NCBI GenBank assembly: GCA_913047725.1
Contig: CAJWTH010000002.1
Span: forward strand, 1-59,919
Direction of reading: 5' to 3'
DNA from: an uncultured Planktomarina sp.
GTDB taxonomy: Bacteria; Pseudomonadota; Alphaproteobacteria; Rhodobacterales; Rhodobacteraceae
DNA: 59,919 bases
Shown: one piece after another, positions 10,371 through 20,964 of the stretch
Numbering within the stretch: position 1 is the first letter of the stretch
How the letters are laid out: each line of letters starts with the position of its first letter
Position numbers and translations under genes: made by a program
Notes under the pieces: generated by a model
Seen by the model: the letters and a program-made list of their open reading frames with translations, nothing else
Database searches by the model: none
What the model was told of the DNA's origin: nothing

Positions 10371-11648
10371 TTAAGCAGTATCAATAAGTGCCAGGAGCGT
10401 GTCATGATCTGACATCTGGCTAAAAAGTGTAAATTCCTGGGCTTTAGTGGCGGCCAGATTTTGTAAAATTACTTCCGAAAAGAAACCACTTATTGGTGAA
10501 TGGTTTATCGCCTCAATCGCTTCTGGTAAGTTTTTCAGCAATTCTGAGGAGAGGTTGGGTTTTTTGTAGGCGTTACCGGTTGTGGGCTCAGGTGGTTTTA
10601 TCTTAGATTTCACTCCCTGCAATGCAGCACTGAAGATGGCCGTAAATAGCAAGTAGGGATTGGCATCGCCTCCAGCCACGCGGTGCTCAATTCTAGTTGA
10701 GGCCGTGTTGCCGCCTGGAATGCGAATGGCGACGGTGCGGTTTTCAAAACCCCAAGTTGCAGATGTTGGGGCGTGTGCTCCAGATACAAAGCGGTTGTAG
10801 CTGTTTATGTATGGCGCAAAAAATAGAGTACTTGCGGAAAAGCTATTCAAACATCCGGCAACTGCTGACATAAGAACACCTTCATCACAAAATATATTCT
10901 CACCCGCATGATTTAATACCGAAAAATGAGTGTGAAGGCCGTTGCCACTTTCAGTTGCAAATGGCTTAGCCATAAAGGTAGCGGCCATGCCGTGGTTGCG
11001 TGCTGTTCCTTTAATAAGTTCCTTAAGTAAGATCACATTGTCCGCAATGTGGAGCGCGGGTCCGTGTTTCATTGTTACCTCAAATTGCCCGACACCCGCT
11101 TCCGCAGTGACGGCCAAATGGCCAAGCCCCATTACTTTGGCACTATTTGTGATATCGTCAAAAAATGCATCAAAACTATCCAACTCTCTTAGGGAAAGTA
11201 CTTCAGTACTGGATAGGCGGCGGCCAGTTTTTGGATTTATTGGCGGCGCTAAGTTGCCACCATCTTCGAGTAAAAAAAACTCTAATTCGCATGCGGCAAT
11301 GACTTGCCAGCCACGTGCCTCAAATTCGCCAAGAACACTGCTAAGTGCGACGCGGGGGTCCCCGGCAAAGGGAGTGCCGTCGTCATGTTGCATAGTCCGA
11401 AGGTCCAAATGTGCGTCACCCGAAACCCATGGAAGAGGAATGAGATCTCGGTCGGTAGGGACCATGATCCCATCTTGATCACCACTTTTAAATACGAGTG
11501 GTGAACCGTCTATGTCAGAACCAAAAATGTCTACATTCAGAGCTGAGAGGGGCATGCGCATTTCCTTGGCAGCCATAGAAGCTGCAACGCGCTTTCCCCT
11601 CAACTGGCCGTTTAAGTCAACTGCAGCAATCCTCAGGGACTTGCTCAT
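10371..11648 (-). CDS. second glutamine synthetase family protein
   Basis: ELEFFLLEDGG, EAGVGQFEVTMKHGPALH, MAKPFATESGNGLHTHFS, NRTVAIRIP, RIEHRVAGGDANPYL. Confidence 0.87.
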   Translation of the reverse strand: MSKSLRIAAVDLNGQLRGKRVAASMAAKEMRMPLSALNVDIFGSDIDGSPLVFKSGDQDGIMVPTDRDLIPLPWVSGDAHLDLRTMQHDDGTPFAGDPRVALSSVLGEFEARGWQVIAACELEFFLLEDGGNLAPPINPKTGRRLSSTEVLSLRELDSFDAFFDDITNSAKVMGLGHLAVTAEAGVGQFEVTMKHGPALHIADNVILLKELIKGTARNHGMAATFMAKPFATESGNGLHTHFSVLNHAGENIFCDEGVLMSAVAGCLNSFSASTLFFAPYINSYNRFVSGAHAPTSATWGFENRTVAIRIPGGNTASTRIEHRVAGGDANPYLLFTAIFSAALQGVKSKIKPPEPTTGNAYKKPNLSSELLKNLPEAIEAINHSPISGFFSEVILQNLAATKAQEFTLFSQMSDHDTLLALIDTA

Positions 11649-12448
11649 CTAATGACCTGTGGTCGATAGCGCAGGCGGGGACGCACATCTTTTGGGAGGT
11701 GGCGATTTAGTCGGTTATTGATTATTCCAAATAGCCCAATGATCACGAGTGTAAGAAGTATAAAGTAGAAGGCCAGAATGGGATAAGGTACAAAGGGATT
11801 GAAAGTCTTATCGGCAAAATATCTCGCATAGTATAACGCATCACCACGCTGTTGCCACGCTGGGAACCCGGAAAAGAAAACCAGCGTTGTGGCATGAAAT
11901 AGAAAAATAGCTTCGTTCACATATGCCGGCCATGCCAGTCGCATTGTCGTGGGCCAAATAATTCGAATGAACTTCTTCCAGCCAGCCATGCCATAGGCAT
12001 CAGCGGCCTCGACCTCACCCTTCGGAATGGAGCGCAGCGCCCCATAAAAAATTTCTGCTGAGTACGCGGCAGTATTGAGAATAAGGACTACTAGTGCGCC
12101 TACTTGTGCGGCTGTAAGCCAGGGTAAAATTCCCTTCTGCTTCAGGCGTAAAAAAATAAAATAGGCTAAGAAAAATTGGATAAATAGGGGGGAACCCCTA
12201 AACACCAAAATAAACCACTCTGCCGGTTTGCGGATTGTGGGATTGGGACTTGCCTTGGCGAGGGCAACTCCATTGGCAATAAAAAAACCAATGAGAAGTG
12301 CCACGGCGCCAAAGTAAATATTCCAGAGCAGGCCTGAGCCAATCAGAGTGAAATGTTGGCACAGCGTAAACTCAATTTTGGGTAATAGCCGGCTACCATA
12401 GCCAAGTGACCGAAGCCCATAATCTATAATTGTTTGTGTACAGCTCAT
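11645..12448 (-). CDS. ABC transporter permease, polar amino acid (HisM-like)
   Basis: Multiple TM segments; EAADAYGMAGWKKFIRIIWP EAA-loop; adjacent to permease, SBP and ATPase. Confidence 0.87.
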   Translation of the reverse strand: MSCTQTIIDYGLRSLGYGSRLLPKIEFTLCQHFTLIGSGLLWNIYFGAVALLIGFFIANGVALAKASPNPTIRKPAEWFILVFRGSPLFIQFFLAYFIFLRLKQKGILPWLTAAQVGALVVLILNTAAYSAEIFYGALRSIPKGEVEAADAYGMAGWKKFIRIIWPTTMRLAWPAYVNEAIFLFHATTLVFFSGFPAWQQRGDALYYARYFADKTFNPFVPYPILAFYFILLTLVIIGLFGIINNRLNRHLPKDVRPRLRYRPQVIR

Positions 12449-13329
12449 GCGTCACTTCCCAAAGTACCCTGCCCATGGGAAAGTCTTTTAGTTAAGCGCT
12501 GAAGAATAATTTCAGAGAGTTTCGTGAAGGCTAAGTAGAACACCATTAGAAATAAAAAGTAGTACATGCGCAAATCCCCGTGCGGGTAGGCAGAAAACTT
12601 GGCTAATTGGGTTCCGCCAAGTTCGCGCGCCCAATAAACGATATCTTCAATTCCGAGAAGGAAAAGTAGGGGAGTGGCCTTTATCAAAACCATCCAGAGA
12701 TTTGAGAGACCTGGCAGTGCATAAATCCACATTTGTGGGACTAATATGCGCCAAAAAACTTGTCTTTGGTTCATGCCATAGGACTGGCCAGTTTCTATTT
12801 GTGCTTTTGGCACGGCGCGCATTGCGCCGTAGAGGACGTTCGCGGCAAAGGCTCCAAAGACAATGGTAAACGTTAGTACAGCAGTAAAAAATCCGTAAAG
12901 ATCATGCACATATTGCGGTGCTGTTCCTAGCGGTAGTTTGGCAGATTGGCACACAATGAAATCGCTTCCTTGGCGAATTGGTTCGGACCAATCTGGACAA
13001 AAGACTTGGTGGCGCACCCACTCAAACCCCTGGTCTAAAGCAATCACAAAGAAAAGAAAAAATGCAATATCTGGCACACCCCTTACTATGGATATGTAAA
13101 TTTTCCCCAGCCACCGCAGTAAGAAAAACTTAGACTGTGCGAGTGTCGCCCCACCAAAACCAAATGCAAGAGCTGCAGGCCCAGTAATGGCCAGTAAGCC
13201 CAATACTGTTCCAAAAGAATAATAAAATAGAAAGTGTTTGCCTGTGGTTAGGTAGCAGCTAAGCCATGGGAGACTGGCAAGAGTACTTGGATCTGAGCAG
13301 AAGCTGAAAATCGTATAAACCCCCGGCAC
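12445..13329 (-). CDS. ABC transporter permease, polar amino acid (HisQ-like)
   Basis: Multiple TM segments; IETGQSYGMNQRQVFWRILVPQMW EAA-loop; GVPDIAFFLF motif. Confidence 0.87.
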   Translation of the reverse strand: MPGVYTIFSFCSDPSTLASLPWLSCYLTTGKHFLFYYSFGTVLGLLAITGPAALAFGFGGATLAQSKFFLLRWLGKIYISIVRGVPDIAFFLFFVIALDQGFEWVRHQVFCPDWSEPIRQGSDFIVCQSAKLPLGTAPQYVHDLYGFFTAVLTFTIVFGAFAANVLYGAMRAVPKAQIETGQSYGMNQRQVFWRILVPQMWIYALPGLSNLWMVLIKATPLLFLLGIEDIVYWARELGGTQLAKFSAYPHGDLRMYYFLFLMVFYLAFTKLSEIILQRLTKRLSHGQGTLGSDA

Positions 13330-13378
13330 TGGTGCTATTTTATAGCCTGATAAATATTATTGAAAGGTAGCTAAACAG

Positions 13379-13407
13379 GAGGGGCAAAGATTAACCCTTT
13401 GCCCCTC
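13379..13407 (-). terminator. intra-operon stem-loop between SBP and permease genes (attenuator-like)
   Basis: 11-bp perfect inverted repeat GAGGGGCAAAG / CTTTGCCCCTC just downstream of the SBP stop codon on the minus strand. Confidence 0.7.
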
Positions 13408-13421
13408 AGTAATAATTTTAT

Positions 13422-14141
13422 TTATGGAAATGGTTGGCCAACTTCCCATTTGACGATCAGAGCGTTAAGCGTTCCGTCTGCCTTCATTGACTTGATCGCA
13501 GCACTGAACTTGTCGCGTAAATCATTATCAGATTCACGCACACCCATGCCTACGCCACCACCGATGAATTCCTGCTTTTCTAGCATTACCAGGCCTGCAT
13601 CCTCTGCGGCTATTGGCGCAACATAATTCAAATCTGCCAAAACTGCATCTGCCTCGCCGTTTCTGACTGCAGAAATGGTTTCTTCTGGTGTCGCAAATTC
13701 AACTAAAGTAACCCCAGGTAACGCTGCTGCAAAAGCTGCTTGTATGGTATTTACCTGAGCAGCAATAACGGCGCCAGATAGATTAACATCAGCTGAGAGC
13801 GCGACGTAGGCAGACGGTTCTGGTAGCGTATACTCTTCTGTAAAATCAATTACGCTATCACGTTCGGCTGTCACTGACATGCCCGCTATAATGGTATCGT
13901 AGTTCCCGGATACTAGATTTGGGATTATGCTATCCCAATCATTAACAACCCAAGCACATGTGAGGGATGCACGTGCGCACAGTTCGTCACCTAATTCGCG
14001 CTCAAATCCATCAACTTCACCAGCGTCATTGATGAAATTATACGGTGGGTATGCGCCCTCTGTACCCATGCGGATGGTATCGGCAAAAGACATGCCCGCA
14101 GTAATCGCCATTGCGGCGGCAGTTAAGATCAGCTTTTTCAT
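13422..14141 (-). CDS. ABC transporter substrate-binding protein, family 3 (polar amino acid)
   Basis: Signal peptide MKKLILTAAAMAITAGMSFA; TEGAYPPYNFIND SBP_bac_3 motif. Confidence 0.9.
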   Translation of the reverse strand: MKKLILTAAAMAITAGMSFADTIRMGTEGAYPPYNFINDAGEVDGFERELGDELCARASLTCAWVVNDWDSIIPNLVSGNYDTIIAGMSVTAERDSVIDFTEEYTLPEPSAYVALSADVNLSGAVIAAQVNTIQAAFAAALPGVTLVEFATPEETISAVRNGEADAVLADLNYVAPIAAEDAGLVMLEKQEFIGGGVGMGVRESDNDLRDKFSAAIKSMKADGTLNALIVKWEVGQPFP

Positions 14142-14174
14142 GGTTATCTCCTTAAAATGAGTTGCTGAGTATGT

Positions 14175-14948
14175 TTAAGCTACAGCAGCAAGAAACTGCT
14201 GAAGCCGTTGTGATTTCGGTGCGCCAAATATCGCGCTGGGTGGTCCTTCTTCTTCTATTAAACCTAGATGCAAAAATATAATATGGTCTGCCACATCCCG
14301 TGCCAGTGCCATGTCGTGTGTAACAATCAACATTGTCCGGCCTTCAGACGCAAGGTTTTTAATAACACGAACAACTTCCTGTTCAAGTTCGGGGTCAAGT
14401 GCAGATGTAGGCTCGTCAAATAACAGAGCTTGTGGCTCCATAGCGAGGGCTCTGGCTATTGCCGCCCGTTGTTGCTGTCCACCGGAGAGTTGCGCCGGAT
14501 ACGCATCACACTTCTCGCTAATCCCCACTTTTTCTAATAGGGCCCGAGCGCGCGCCTCCACGTCCGCCTTGTCTTGCTTTAGAACGGTAACTGGAGCCTC
14601 CATCACATTTTGTAAAATTGTCATGTGGGCCCAGAGATTAAATTGTTGAAACACCATGGAAAGGTTAGTGCGTAATCTGGTCACTTGAGATAAGTCAGCC
14701 GGCCTTCGGTCGTGACCTGAGCCTCGCCACTTCACTGGCTCACCCTGGAAGTGGATGGAACCCTCTTGGCTAGTTTCCAACATATTGCAGCAGCGAAGTA
14801 GGGTGGACTTCCCAGAACCTGACGACCCAATAAGGGCCACGACACTTCCACGTTCGGCGGTGATGTCGATGCCTTTGAGAACCTGCAAATCTCCATAAGA
14901 TTTATGCAGACCCCTGATGTCTATTACTGGTGAGGTTTCGTTTGGCAC
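14175..14948 (-). CDS. amino acid ABC transporter ATP-binding protein
   Basis: Walker A GSSGSGKSTLLR, signature LSGGQQQR, Walker B ALLFDEPTSALD. Confidence 0.93.
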   Translation of the reverse strand: MPNETSPVIDIRGLHKSYGDLQVLKGIDITAERGSVVALIGSSGSGKSTLLRCCNMLETSQEGSIHFQGEPVKWRGSGHDRRPADLSQVTRLRTNLSMVFQQFNLWAHMTILQNVMEAPVTVLKQDKADVEARARALLEKVGISEKCDAYPAQLSGGQQQRAAIARALAMEPQALLFDEPTSALDPELEQEVVRVIKNLASEGRTMLIVTHDMALARDVADHIIFLHLGLIEEEGPPSAIFGAPKSQRLQQFLAAVA

Positions 14949-15027
14949 TTATATTCCTTAATAAGGTAAGTGATTATTAGTGCACAGAAGCTTTTTACGT
15001 ACAATCTAAAAGTGGGATTAATTAGCT

Positions 15028-15744
15028 TTAAGGGGCGACTGGCAGTGGATATTCCATGTAATCTTGCTCTGCAATACTGACCAACCCAAAGATTTGTAAA
15101 GTTTCTCGATCTTTTTCATCAATCCGTAGAATCGCTTTTTTTAAATTTTGAAACAAAATTTTTGCGTCGTTTTTTAATGAGGTGATGTAGGGAAGTGAAG
15201 GTGTCGGTGGCGTTGTAGTAACTACCTCAAGTTGTGATGCCTTATCCCAATCTCTGCACAAAAACTTCCAAGTAAGAGCATCAATGGCGGTAATATCAGC
15301 GACGCCTTCTGTTAAAGCCAGTGCCGATGCTGCGTGTCCTCCGGTACAAAGTTGGGATTTCCCGCTAATCCCAATAGATTGTGGGGCAGCCCAGCCTGAT
15401 TGAGATTGAGGCTCATTATATGCGAGTACAAAGTCATTTTTTTTGAGGTCAGGTGCTGACCCTTTACGTGCTAATATCACTGAGTGATAAAATCCTGGTG
15501 CGCAGTTCTCTATGTTGTTGTCAGGGGTGGCAATTAGCTTGACGTATCCACGTAAGCTTGCCCGAAATGGTAGGCCACATGTCTGAGAAAAAAACAGCTC
15601 TGGGTTCAACCAGTCTGACAGAAGGTTGTCACTGTGTCTGGTGAGTGCAGGGGCGCTAGGCATCAAGTCGCGGAATGCCTGCCATAGTCGTTGATGTGCT
15701 TGGTAATTTTTTGAGACATCATACATGGGCAGGTGTGCTATCAC
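15028..15744 (-). CDS. PhnD-like substrate-binding domain protein, no evident signal peptide
   Basis: GSAPDLKKNDFVLAYNEPQSQSGWAAP...GGHAASALALTEGVADITAIDALTWKF resembles PhnD/SsuA-type binding folds. Confidence 0.6.
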   Translation of the reverse strand: MIAHLPMYDVSKNYQAHQRLWQAFRDLMPSAPALTRHSDNLLSDWLNPELFFSQTCGLPFRASLRGYVKLIATPDNNIENCAPGFYHSVILARKGSAPDLKKNDFVLAYNEPQSQSGWAAPQSIGISGKSQLCTGGHAASALALTEGVADITAIDALTWKFLCRDWDKASQLEVVTTTPPTPSLPYITSLKNDAKILFQNLKKAILRIDEKDRETLQIFGLVSIAEQDYMEYPLPVAP

Positions 15745-15747
15745 TTG

Positions 15748-16167
15748 TTAGGCCTCTTTTCGGGCGATTGCACTGTCTCGATCATTGACACCTAACAGGC
15801 TCGCCAACAGGCGCATTAATGCGTCCTCCTCATGGTCACGTTCTCCGTCAGCTAAAACAACTTGCCAGAGGGCACGTACAACTTCAAAGCGATCCTCATA
15901 AGGAACTGCGTCTTTGATTGCTCTGGTAAACCTGACTGTATCAGGGGCGTCTGCTTCCAGAGCCTCGGCGTGACTGCGCAACGATGAAGCCTCTGTGGGT
16001 GACAAGCCATAAAGGATGCTCAGAATTGCGTCAATTCTTTCACATTCAGCTATCGCGTAATCATCGTCAGATTTTGCAATTCGCACCATCAGCGCGGCCA
16101 TAGCCTGCTTTGCATCAATCTCGTCATTGCTGCCTAATGGCTTACGCGAAAATAAATTCGAAAACAT
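15748..16167 (-). CDS. TerB family protein
   Basis: AMAALMVRIAKSDDDYAIAECERIDAIL...VLADGERDHEEDALMRLLASLLGV is the typical TerB-like helical acidic pattern. Confidence 0.75.
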   Translation of the reverse strand: MFSNLFSRKPLGSNDEIDAKQAMAALMVRIAKSDDDYAIAECERIDAILSILYGLSPTEASSLRSHAEALEADAPDTVRFTRAIKDAVPYEDRFEVVRALWQVVLADGERDHEEDALMRLLASLLGVNDRDSAIARKEA

Positions 16168-16209
16168 TTTAACCTCTACGATAAATTAAGTTATTATAGG
16201 TTTGAACTG

Positions 16210-17853
16210 CTAGACTAGCCGGCTCATATCTTTTGCCGCCCTTACAAAGTCACGAAAAAGTGGGTGTGGGTCAAAGGGTTTAGATTTGAGTTCAGGGTGA
16301 AACTGAACTCCAATAAACCATGGATGATCTTTTACCTCAACAATTTCTGGCAGTCGTCCGTCTGGAGACATACCAGAGAAGATCAAGCCCTTTTCTTCCA
16401 GCTGATTGCGAAACTCTATGTCGACCTCGTAGCGGTGCCTATGGCGTTCTTCAATATCTGTGCCTCCGTAAATATTTGCAACACGCGAACCCGCACTTAA
16501 AGATGCATTGTATGCGCCGAGGCGCATCGTTCCGCCTTTGTTGTCGGACTCTTTGCGACGGACTTTATGGCTGCCCTGCACCCACTCTTTTAGGTGATAA
16601 ACGACTGGCGTAAATCGTTTTTTACCGGCCTCATGATCGAACTCTTCGGAACCTGCATCCTTAACACCAATTAGGTTTCTGGCAGCCTCTATCACGGCCA
16701 TTTGCATCCCAAGACAAATACCTAAGTAAGGAACCTTGCGTTCTCGCGCAAATTGAGCTGCTTTTATTTTGCCTTCAGTCCCACGTTCACCAAACCCGCC
16801 AGGAACTAAGATGGCGTGGAAGCCCTCTAAATGAGGTGCCGCATCTTCATGATCAAATACTTCAGCATCGACCCACTCAACGTTAACTTTCACCCGGTTG
16901 GACATTCCACCGTGGGTTAGCGCTTCCTTGATGGATTTATATGCATCTTCCAGTTGGGTGTATTTTCCAACAATTGCCACATTCACTTCGCCCTCTGGAT
17001 TATTTACGCGGTCTTGTACGTCGACCCATTTCGCCAAATCAGGTTTTGGCGAAGGGGAAATATCAAACGCGTCTAAAACGGCTTGGTCAAGGCCCTGTGC
17101 GTGGTAAGCTAAGGGTGCCTCATAAATAGATTTTAGATCGTATGCTGCGACTACGGCATCTTTTCGTACGTTGCAGAATAAGGCAATTTTTGAGCGCTCC
17201 TTTTCTGGGATTGGATGTTCGGAGCGACACACTAAAATATCGGGTGCAATCCCAATAGATTGTAATTCTTTGACACTATGTTGTGTTGGCTTAGTCTTGA
17301 GTTCACCACTAGCTGCCAGGTAGGGCAGCAGAGTGAGATGCATAAAGATGCAATCGCCCCTAGGTTTGTCGTGTGAAAATTGACGAATTGCTTCAAAAAA
17401 GGGTAAGCCCTCAATGTCGCCCACGGTGCCACCAATTTCACATAACATGAAATCAACTTCATCATCGCCCACTTTTAGAAATTTTTTAATTTCGTCTGTT
17501 ACGTGCGGTACTACCTGAATGGTTTTCCCCAAGTAATCGCCACGCCGCTCCTTTTCTAGCACCGTTGAGTATATCCGTCCGGAAGAAACCGAATCGGACA
17601 TTCGAGCCGCAACGCCGGTGAAGCGCTCGTAATGACCAAGGTCAAGGTCCGTCTCAGCCCCGTCGTCTGTTACAAAAACCTCTCCGTGTTCAAACGGCGA
17701 CATAGTGCCTGGATCAACATTTAGGTAGGGATCGAGCTTGCGCAGTCGCACCGAAAACCCTCGTGCCTGTAATAAAGCTCCAAGTGCCGCAGATGCGAGC
17801 CCTTTACCAAGCGAGGAAACTACTCCACCTGTTATAAATATATATCGTGCCAT
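16210..17853 (-). CDS. pyrG: CTP synthase
   Basis: [32 protein letters not shown]; glutaminase motif GICLGMQ; VQFHPE. Confidence 0.97.
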   Translation of the reverse strand: MARYIFITGGVVSSLGKGLASAALGALLQARGFSVRLRKLDPYLNVDPGTMSPFEHGEVFVTDDGAETDLDLGHYERFTGVAARMSDSVSSGRIYSTVLEKERRGDYLGKTIQVVPHVTDEIKKFLKVGDDEVDFMLCEIGGTVGDIEGLPFFEAIRQFSHDKPRGDCIFMHLTLLPYLAASGELKTKPTQHSVKELQSIGIAPDILVCRSEHPIPEKERSKIALFCNVRKDAVVAAYDLKSIYEAPLAYHAQGLDQAVLDAFDISPSPKPDLAKWVDVQDRVNNPEGEVNVAIVGKYTQLEDAYKSIKEALTHGGMSNRVKVNVEWVDAEVFDHEDAAPHLEGFHAILVPGGFGERGTEGKIKAAQFARERKVPYLGICLGMQMAVIEAARNLIGVKDAGSEEFDHEAGKKRFTPVVYHLKEWVQGSHKVRRKESDNKGGTMRLGAYNASLSAGSRVANIYGGTDIEERHRHRYEVDIEFRNQLEEKGLIFSGMSPDGRLPEIVEVKDHPWFIGVQFHPELKSKPFDPHPLFRDFVRAAKDMSRLV

Positions 17854-18004
17854 TAAAGAAGGGTCCCCGCGCTTCATGTTTTGGCAAGAAAAATCCGAAC
17901 CATCACGGGATTAAACTAATACAACCTCTGGTATGATTCTACAATGTGTAGACCAACATTGAGGGGCTAAAATTTTTTTAGGCGCAAGATTTAGTATTAT
18001 CTGA

Positions 18005-18349
18005 TTAATCAGCGACTGGCAGCAGTGGAGTTGCATCTTCTGCAGGTGGTAGCAGGTCATCCGCATTTGGTTTGGTACCCATCTCACTGCTTGGAGACAA
18101 TTGATCCAAGATAGAACTGCCAGACGATTTTTGGGCCTGAATAATAGTAAGCCCAAGGGAGGTGCAGATGAAGGCAATCGCCAATATCCAAGTAAGCTTT
18201 GTCATTGCAGAGGCTGCTGCGCGCCCACTAGTTGCGCCACCACCGCCGCCGCCTATGCCCAGTCCACCGCCTTCGGAACGTTGCAAGAGAACGAGGCCGA
18301 TCAAGGAGACTGCCAAAAGGAGATGGATGATCAAGACGACGTTTTGCAT
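18005..18349 (-). CDS. secG: preprotein translocase subunit SecG
   Basis: MQNVVLIIHLLLAVSLIGLVLLQRSEGGGLGIGGG plus second TM. Confidence 0.93.
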   Translation of the reverse strand: MQNVVLIIHLLLAVSLIGLVLLQRSEGGGLGIGGGGGGATSGRAAASAMTKLTWILAIAFICTSLGLTIIQAQKSSGSSILDQLSPSSEMGTKPNADDLLPPAEDATPLLPVAD

Positions 18350-18648
18350 GCGAGCTTCCTAGGTTGTATTCTTGGCTATCTAAGCAAGGATAATCCGTTT
18401 GCCAAGCGCAAACCTGTAGATTGAGCCAGCTAAAAAAAAGAAAATATCGTAAATATGATCTAGTCGAAGTGGATTAGTCCTAATTATAAAAATTTACAAA
18501 ATAATGATCTGCTTCGGTTTAACTATGTTGCGAAAGAAAATCTTTCAAAAGATTAAGTCATGCCCAGTGTATTAGAATTTTTCAGTTTCCACCGGTTCAT
18601 ATCCCCGTTATACCGTAGACGTTTTAATTGGATCGAAAGTGTACATTT

Positions 18649-19941
18649 ATGGCAAATGTTGTTGTGGTTGGCACGCAGTGGGGTGACGAGGGCAAGGGCA
18701 AGATTGTCGATTGGCTTTCTGAGCGTGCTGATGTCATTGCCCGTTTTCAAGGTGGCCATAACGCGGGCCACACCCTCGTAATAGACGATGAGGTATTCAA
18801 GCTTCACGCCTTGCCCTCGGGTGTCGTGCGTGGGGGCAAACTTTCAGTGATTGGAAATGGCGTAGTTCTTGATCCGTGGCACTTAATAAAAGAGATTGAT
18901 GGTATACGCTCCCAGGGAGTAGAAATTACGCCTGATAACTTAATAATTGCTGAAAATACTCCGCTGATTATGCCGTACCATGGCGAACTAGATCGGGCCC
19001 GTGAGGGTCAGGTTTCGGTCGCAAAAATAGGTACTACTGGGCGCGGAATTGGTCCATGCTATGAAGATAAAGTTGGCCGCCGTGTTCTGCGTGTTTCAGA
19101 CTTAGATGATAAGGCTACGCTAGAATTACGAGTGGATCGGGCATTGTTGCATCACAATCCACTCCGAAAAGGTCTTGGGCTTGAGCCAGTAGATCGCAAC
19201 GTATTGCTAACTAGTTTACAAGAGATTGCTGCAAAAATTTTACCTTATGCTGCACCAGTTTGGAAAGTGCTTAATGAAAAGCGCCGAGCTGGCAAACGTA
19301 TTCTATTTGAAGGAGCGCAGGGTGCTTTGCTTGATATTGATTTTGGTACTTACCCGTTCGTAACATCATCTAATGTGATAGCGGGTCAAGCTGCTACTGG
19401 AACAGGGGTTGGCCCCGGAGTGATCGATTACGTCCTTGGGATAACCAAAGCATATACCACCCGCGTTGGTGAGGGACCTTTCCCAACAGAACTAAATGAT
19501 GCCGACGGTCAGCGTCTAGGTGAGCAGGGCCATGAGTTTGGGACAACTACTGGCCGAAAACGCCGCTGTGGCTGGTTTGATGCCTGTCTTGTCCGCCAAA
19601 CGTGTGTAATTTCGGGGGTCAATGGGATTTCTCTCACAAAGTTGGATGTTTTGGATGGATTTGACGAGCTAAAGATCTGTGTGGGTTACGAGCTTGACGG
19701 CAATAAATTAGACTATTTACCAACAGCTGCTGATAAGCAGGCCCGTGTGAAACCAATCTATGAAACAGTAGAGGGTTGGTCGGACAGTACTGCTGGCGCA
19801 CGTTCTTGGGCGGAGTTGCCCGCGCAAGCAATAAAATACGTACGCCGCATAGAGGAGTTAATCGATTGCCCTGTAGCGCTTGTCTCCACCTCACCAGAAC
19901 GGGAAGATACTATTCTCGTGACAGACCCGTTTGCTGATTGA
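18649..19941 (+). CDS. purA: adenylosuccinate synthase
   Basis: [41 protein letters not shown]; start at 18649. Confidence 0.97.
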   Translation: MANVVVVGTQWGDEGKGKIVDWLSERADVIARFQGGHNAGHTLVIDDEVFKLHALPSGVVRGGKLSVIGNGVVLDPWHLIKEIDGIRSQGVEITPDNLIIAENTPLIMPYHGELDRAREGQVSVAKIGTTGRGIGPCYEDKVGRRVLRVSDLDDKATLELRVDRALLHHNPLRKGLGLEPVDRNVLLTSLQEIAAKILPYAAPVWKVLNEKRRAGKRILFEGAQGALLDIDFGTYPFVTSSNVIAGQAATGTGVGPGVIDYVLGITKAYTTRVGEGPFPTELNDADGQRLGEQGHEFGTTTGRKRRCGWFDACLVRQTCVISGVNGISLTKLDVLDGFDELKICVGYELDGNKLDYLPTAADKQARVKPIYETVEGWSDSTAGARSWAELPAQAIKYVRRIEELIDCPVALVSTSPEREDTILVTDPFAD

Positions 19942-20171
19942 TGGCCCTTAGTTATAAATCTCGCCGTCGATGGTCGCTTTTTATCTTTGTAATTGGTTTG
20001 CCTTTGTATGTTGTTATAGCGGTTAACCTAGTGGACCTTTTGCCAATTTTGCCGAAGTTTTTAGAATTTTTTATGTACGTAATTCTTGGAATTGCGTGGG
20101 TGTTCCCATTAAAATTTGTTTTTCTGGGAATTGGACAATCTAATCCTGATGATGACCAAGATAAAAAATAG
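19938..20171 (+). CDS. DUF2842 domain-containing small membrane protein
   Basis: Two-TM 77-aa protein overlapping purA stop; typical alphaproteobacterial DUF2842 pattern. Confidence 0.65.
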   Translation: MMALSYKSRRRWSLFIFVIGLPLYVVIAVNLVDLLPILPKFLEFFMYVILGIAWVFPLKFVFLGIGQSNPDDDQDKK

Positions 20172-20293
20172 TATCAGTATCTTTCAACTGCAATATTAAT
20201 TGATTTTAAGCTAATATTTTTGTGAAATTTTGATGTTTTAGGTGATTTTTTAAATATCCACTTAACTTGGCAACGAATAGAGGTGAAAAAGTA

Positions 20294-20962
20294 ATGAACC
20301 AAGCTTTTATTCACAAATCTGCTATAACTTTGTTAGTTGGCGCAGGGCCTACTAGTAAAGAGATGATACTGTCTTCGTCCGCGTATGCGTCTTCCGTCGT
20401 TGCTGCAGATGGTGGCTTTAATGCGGCCACAGATGCGGGATTAGATGTTGCTCTTGTTGTTGGCGACATGGATTCGCAGTCTAAACCGTTTGGATCACAG
20501 AATTTTTTAGAAATGAAAGAGCAAGACACAACGGATTTTGAAAAATGCCTGCAGGTTTGTGATGCGGAAGTATTTTTGGGCGTTGGTTTTTTAGGTGGGA
20601 GGCTCGATCATCAAATGGCTGCCTTTTCGGCACTTTTGAGGGATAAGAGAGCTATAATTTTAATCGACACCTACCAATTAGTGTTTATTGTTCCGCCAGA
20701 ATTTCATATAAATTTAGAGCATGGAACAGAGGTTGCATTTTACCCGCTGGTTGGACTGCGGGCTGATGCCGTAGGGTTGCAGTGGCCACTTGATGATGTT
20801 GAAATGGCACCTGGTGGACTGATATCTACATCCAACAAAGTTGATGGCACCTTTCTCAAATTAAAAGTGAATCGACATGGGTTGCTTGCAATTTTACCAG
20901 TGGGCTGCCTTGAGCCTGTGTTAAAAGAACTGCGAACTGGAAGTTTTGCTGAGGAAAGCTAA
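20294..20962 (+). CDS. thiamine diphosphokinase
   Basis: AADGGFNAATDAGLDVALVVGDMDS, TTDFEKCLQ, FLGGRLDHQMA motifs; ATG at 20294 preferred. Confidence 0.88.
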   Translation: MNQAFIHKSAITLLVGAGPTSKEMILSSSAYASSVVAADGGFNAATDAGLDVALVVGDMDSQSKPFGSQNFLEMKEQDTTDFEKCLQVCDAEVFLGVGFLGGRLDHQMAAFSALLRDKRAIILIDTYQLVFIVPPEFHINLEHGTEVAFYPLVGLRADAVGLQWPLDDVEMAPGGLISTSNKVDGTFLKLKVNRHGLLAILPVGCLEPVLKELRTGSFAEES

Positions 20963-20964
20963 AA

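Noticed and set aside
10942-11478. 178-aa plus-strand ORF opposite the second glutamine synthetase
   Set aside because: Fully antisense to a well-supported GS gene with clear motifs; shadow ORF.
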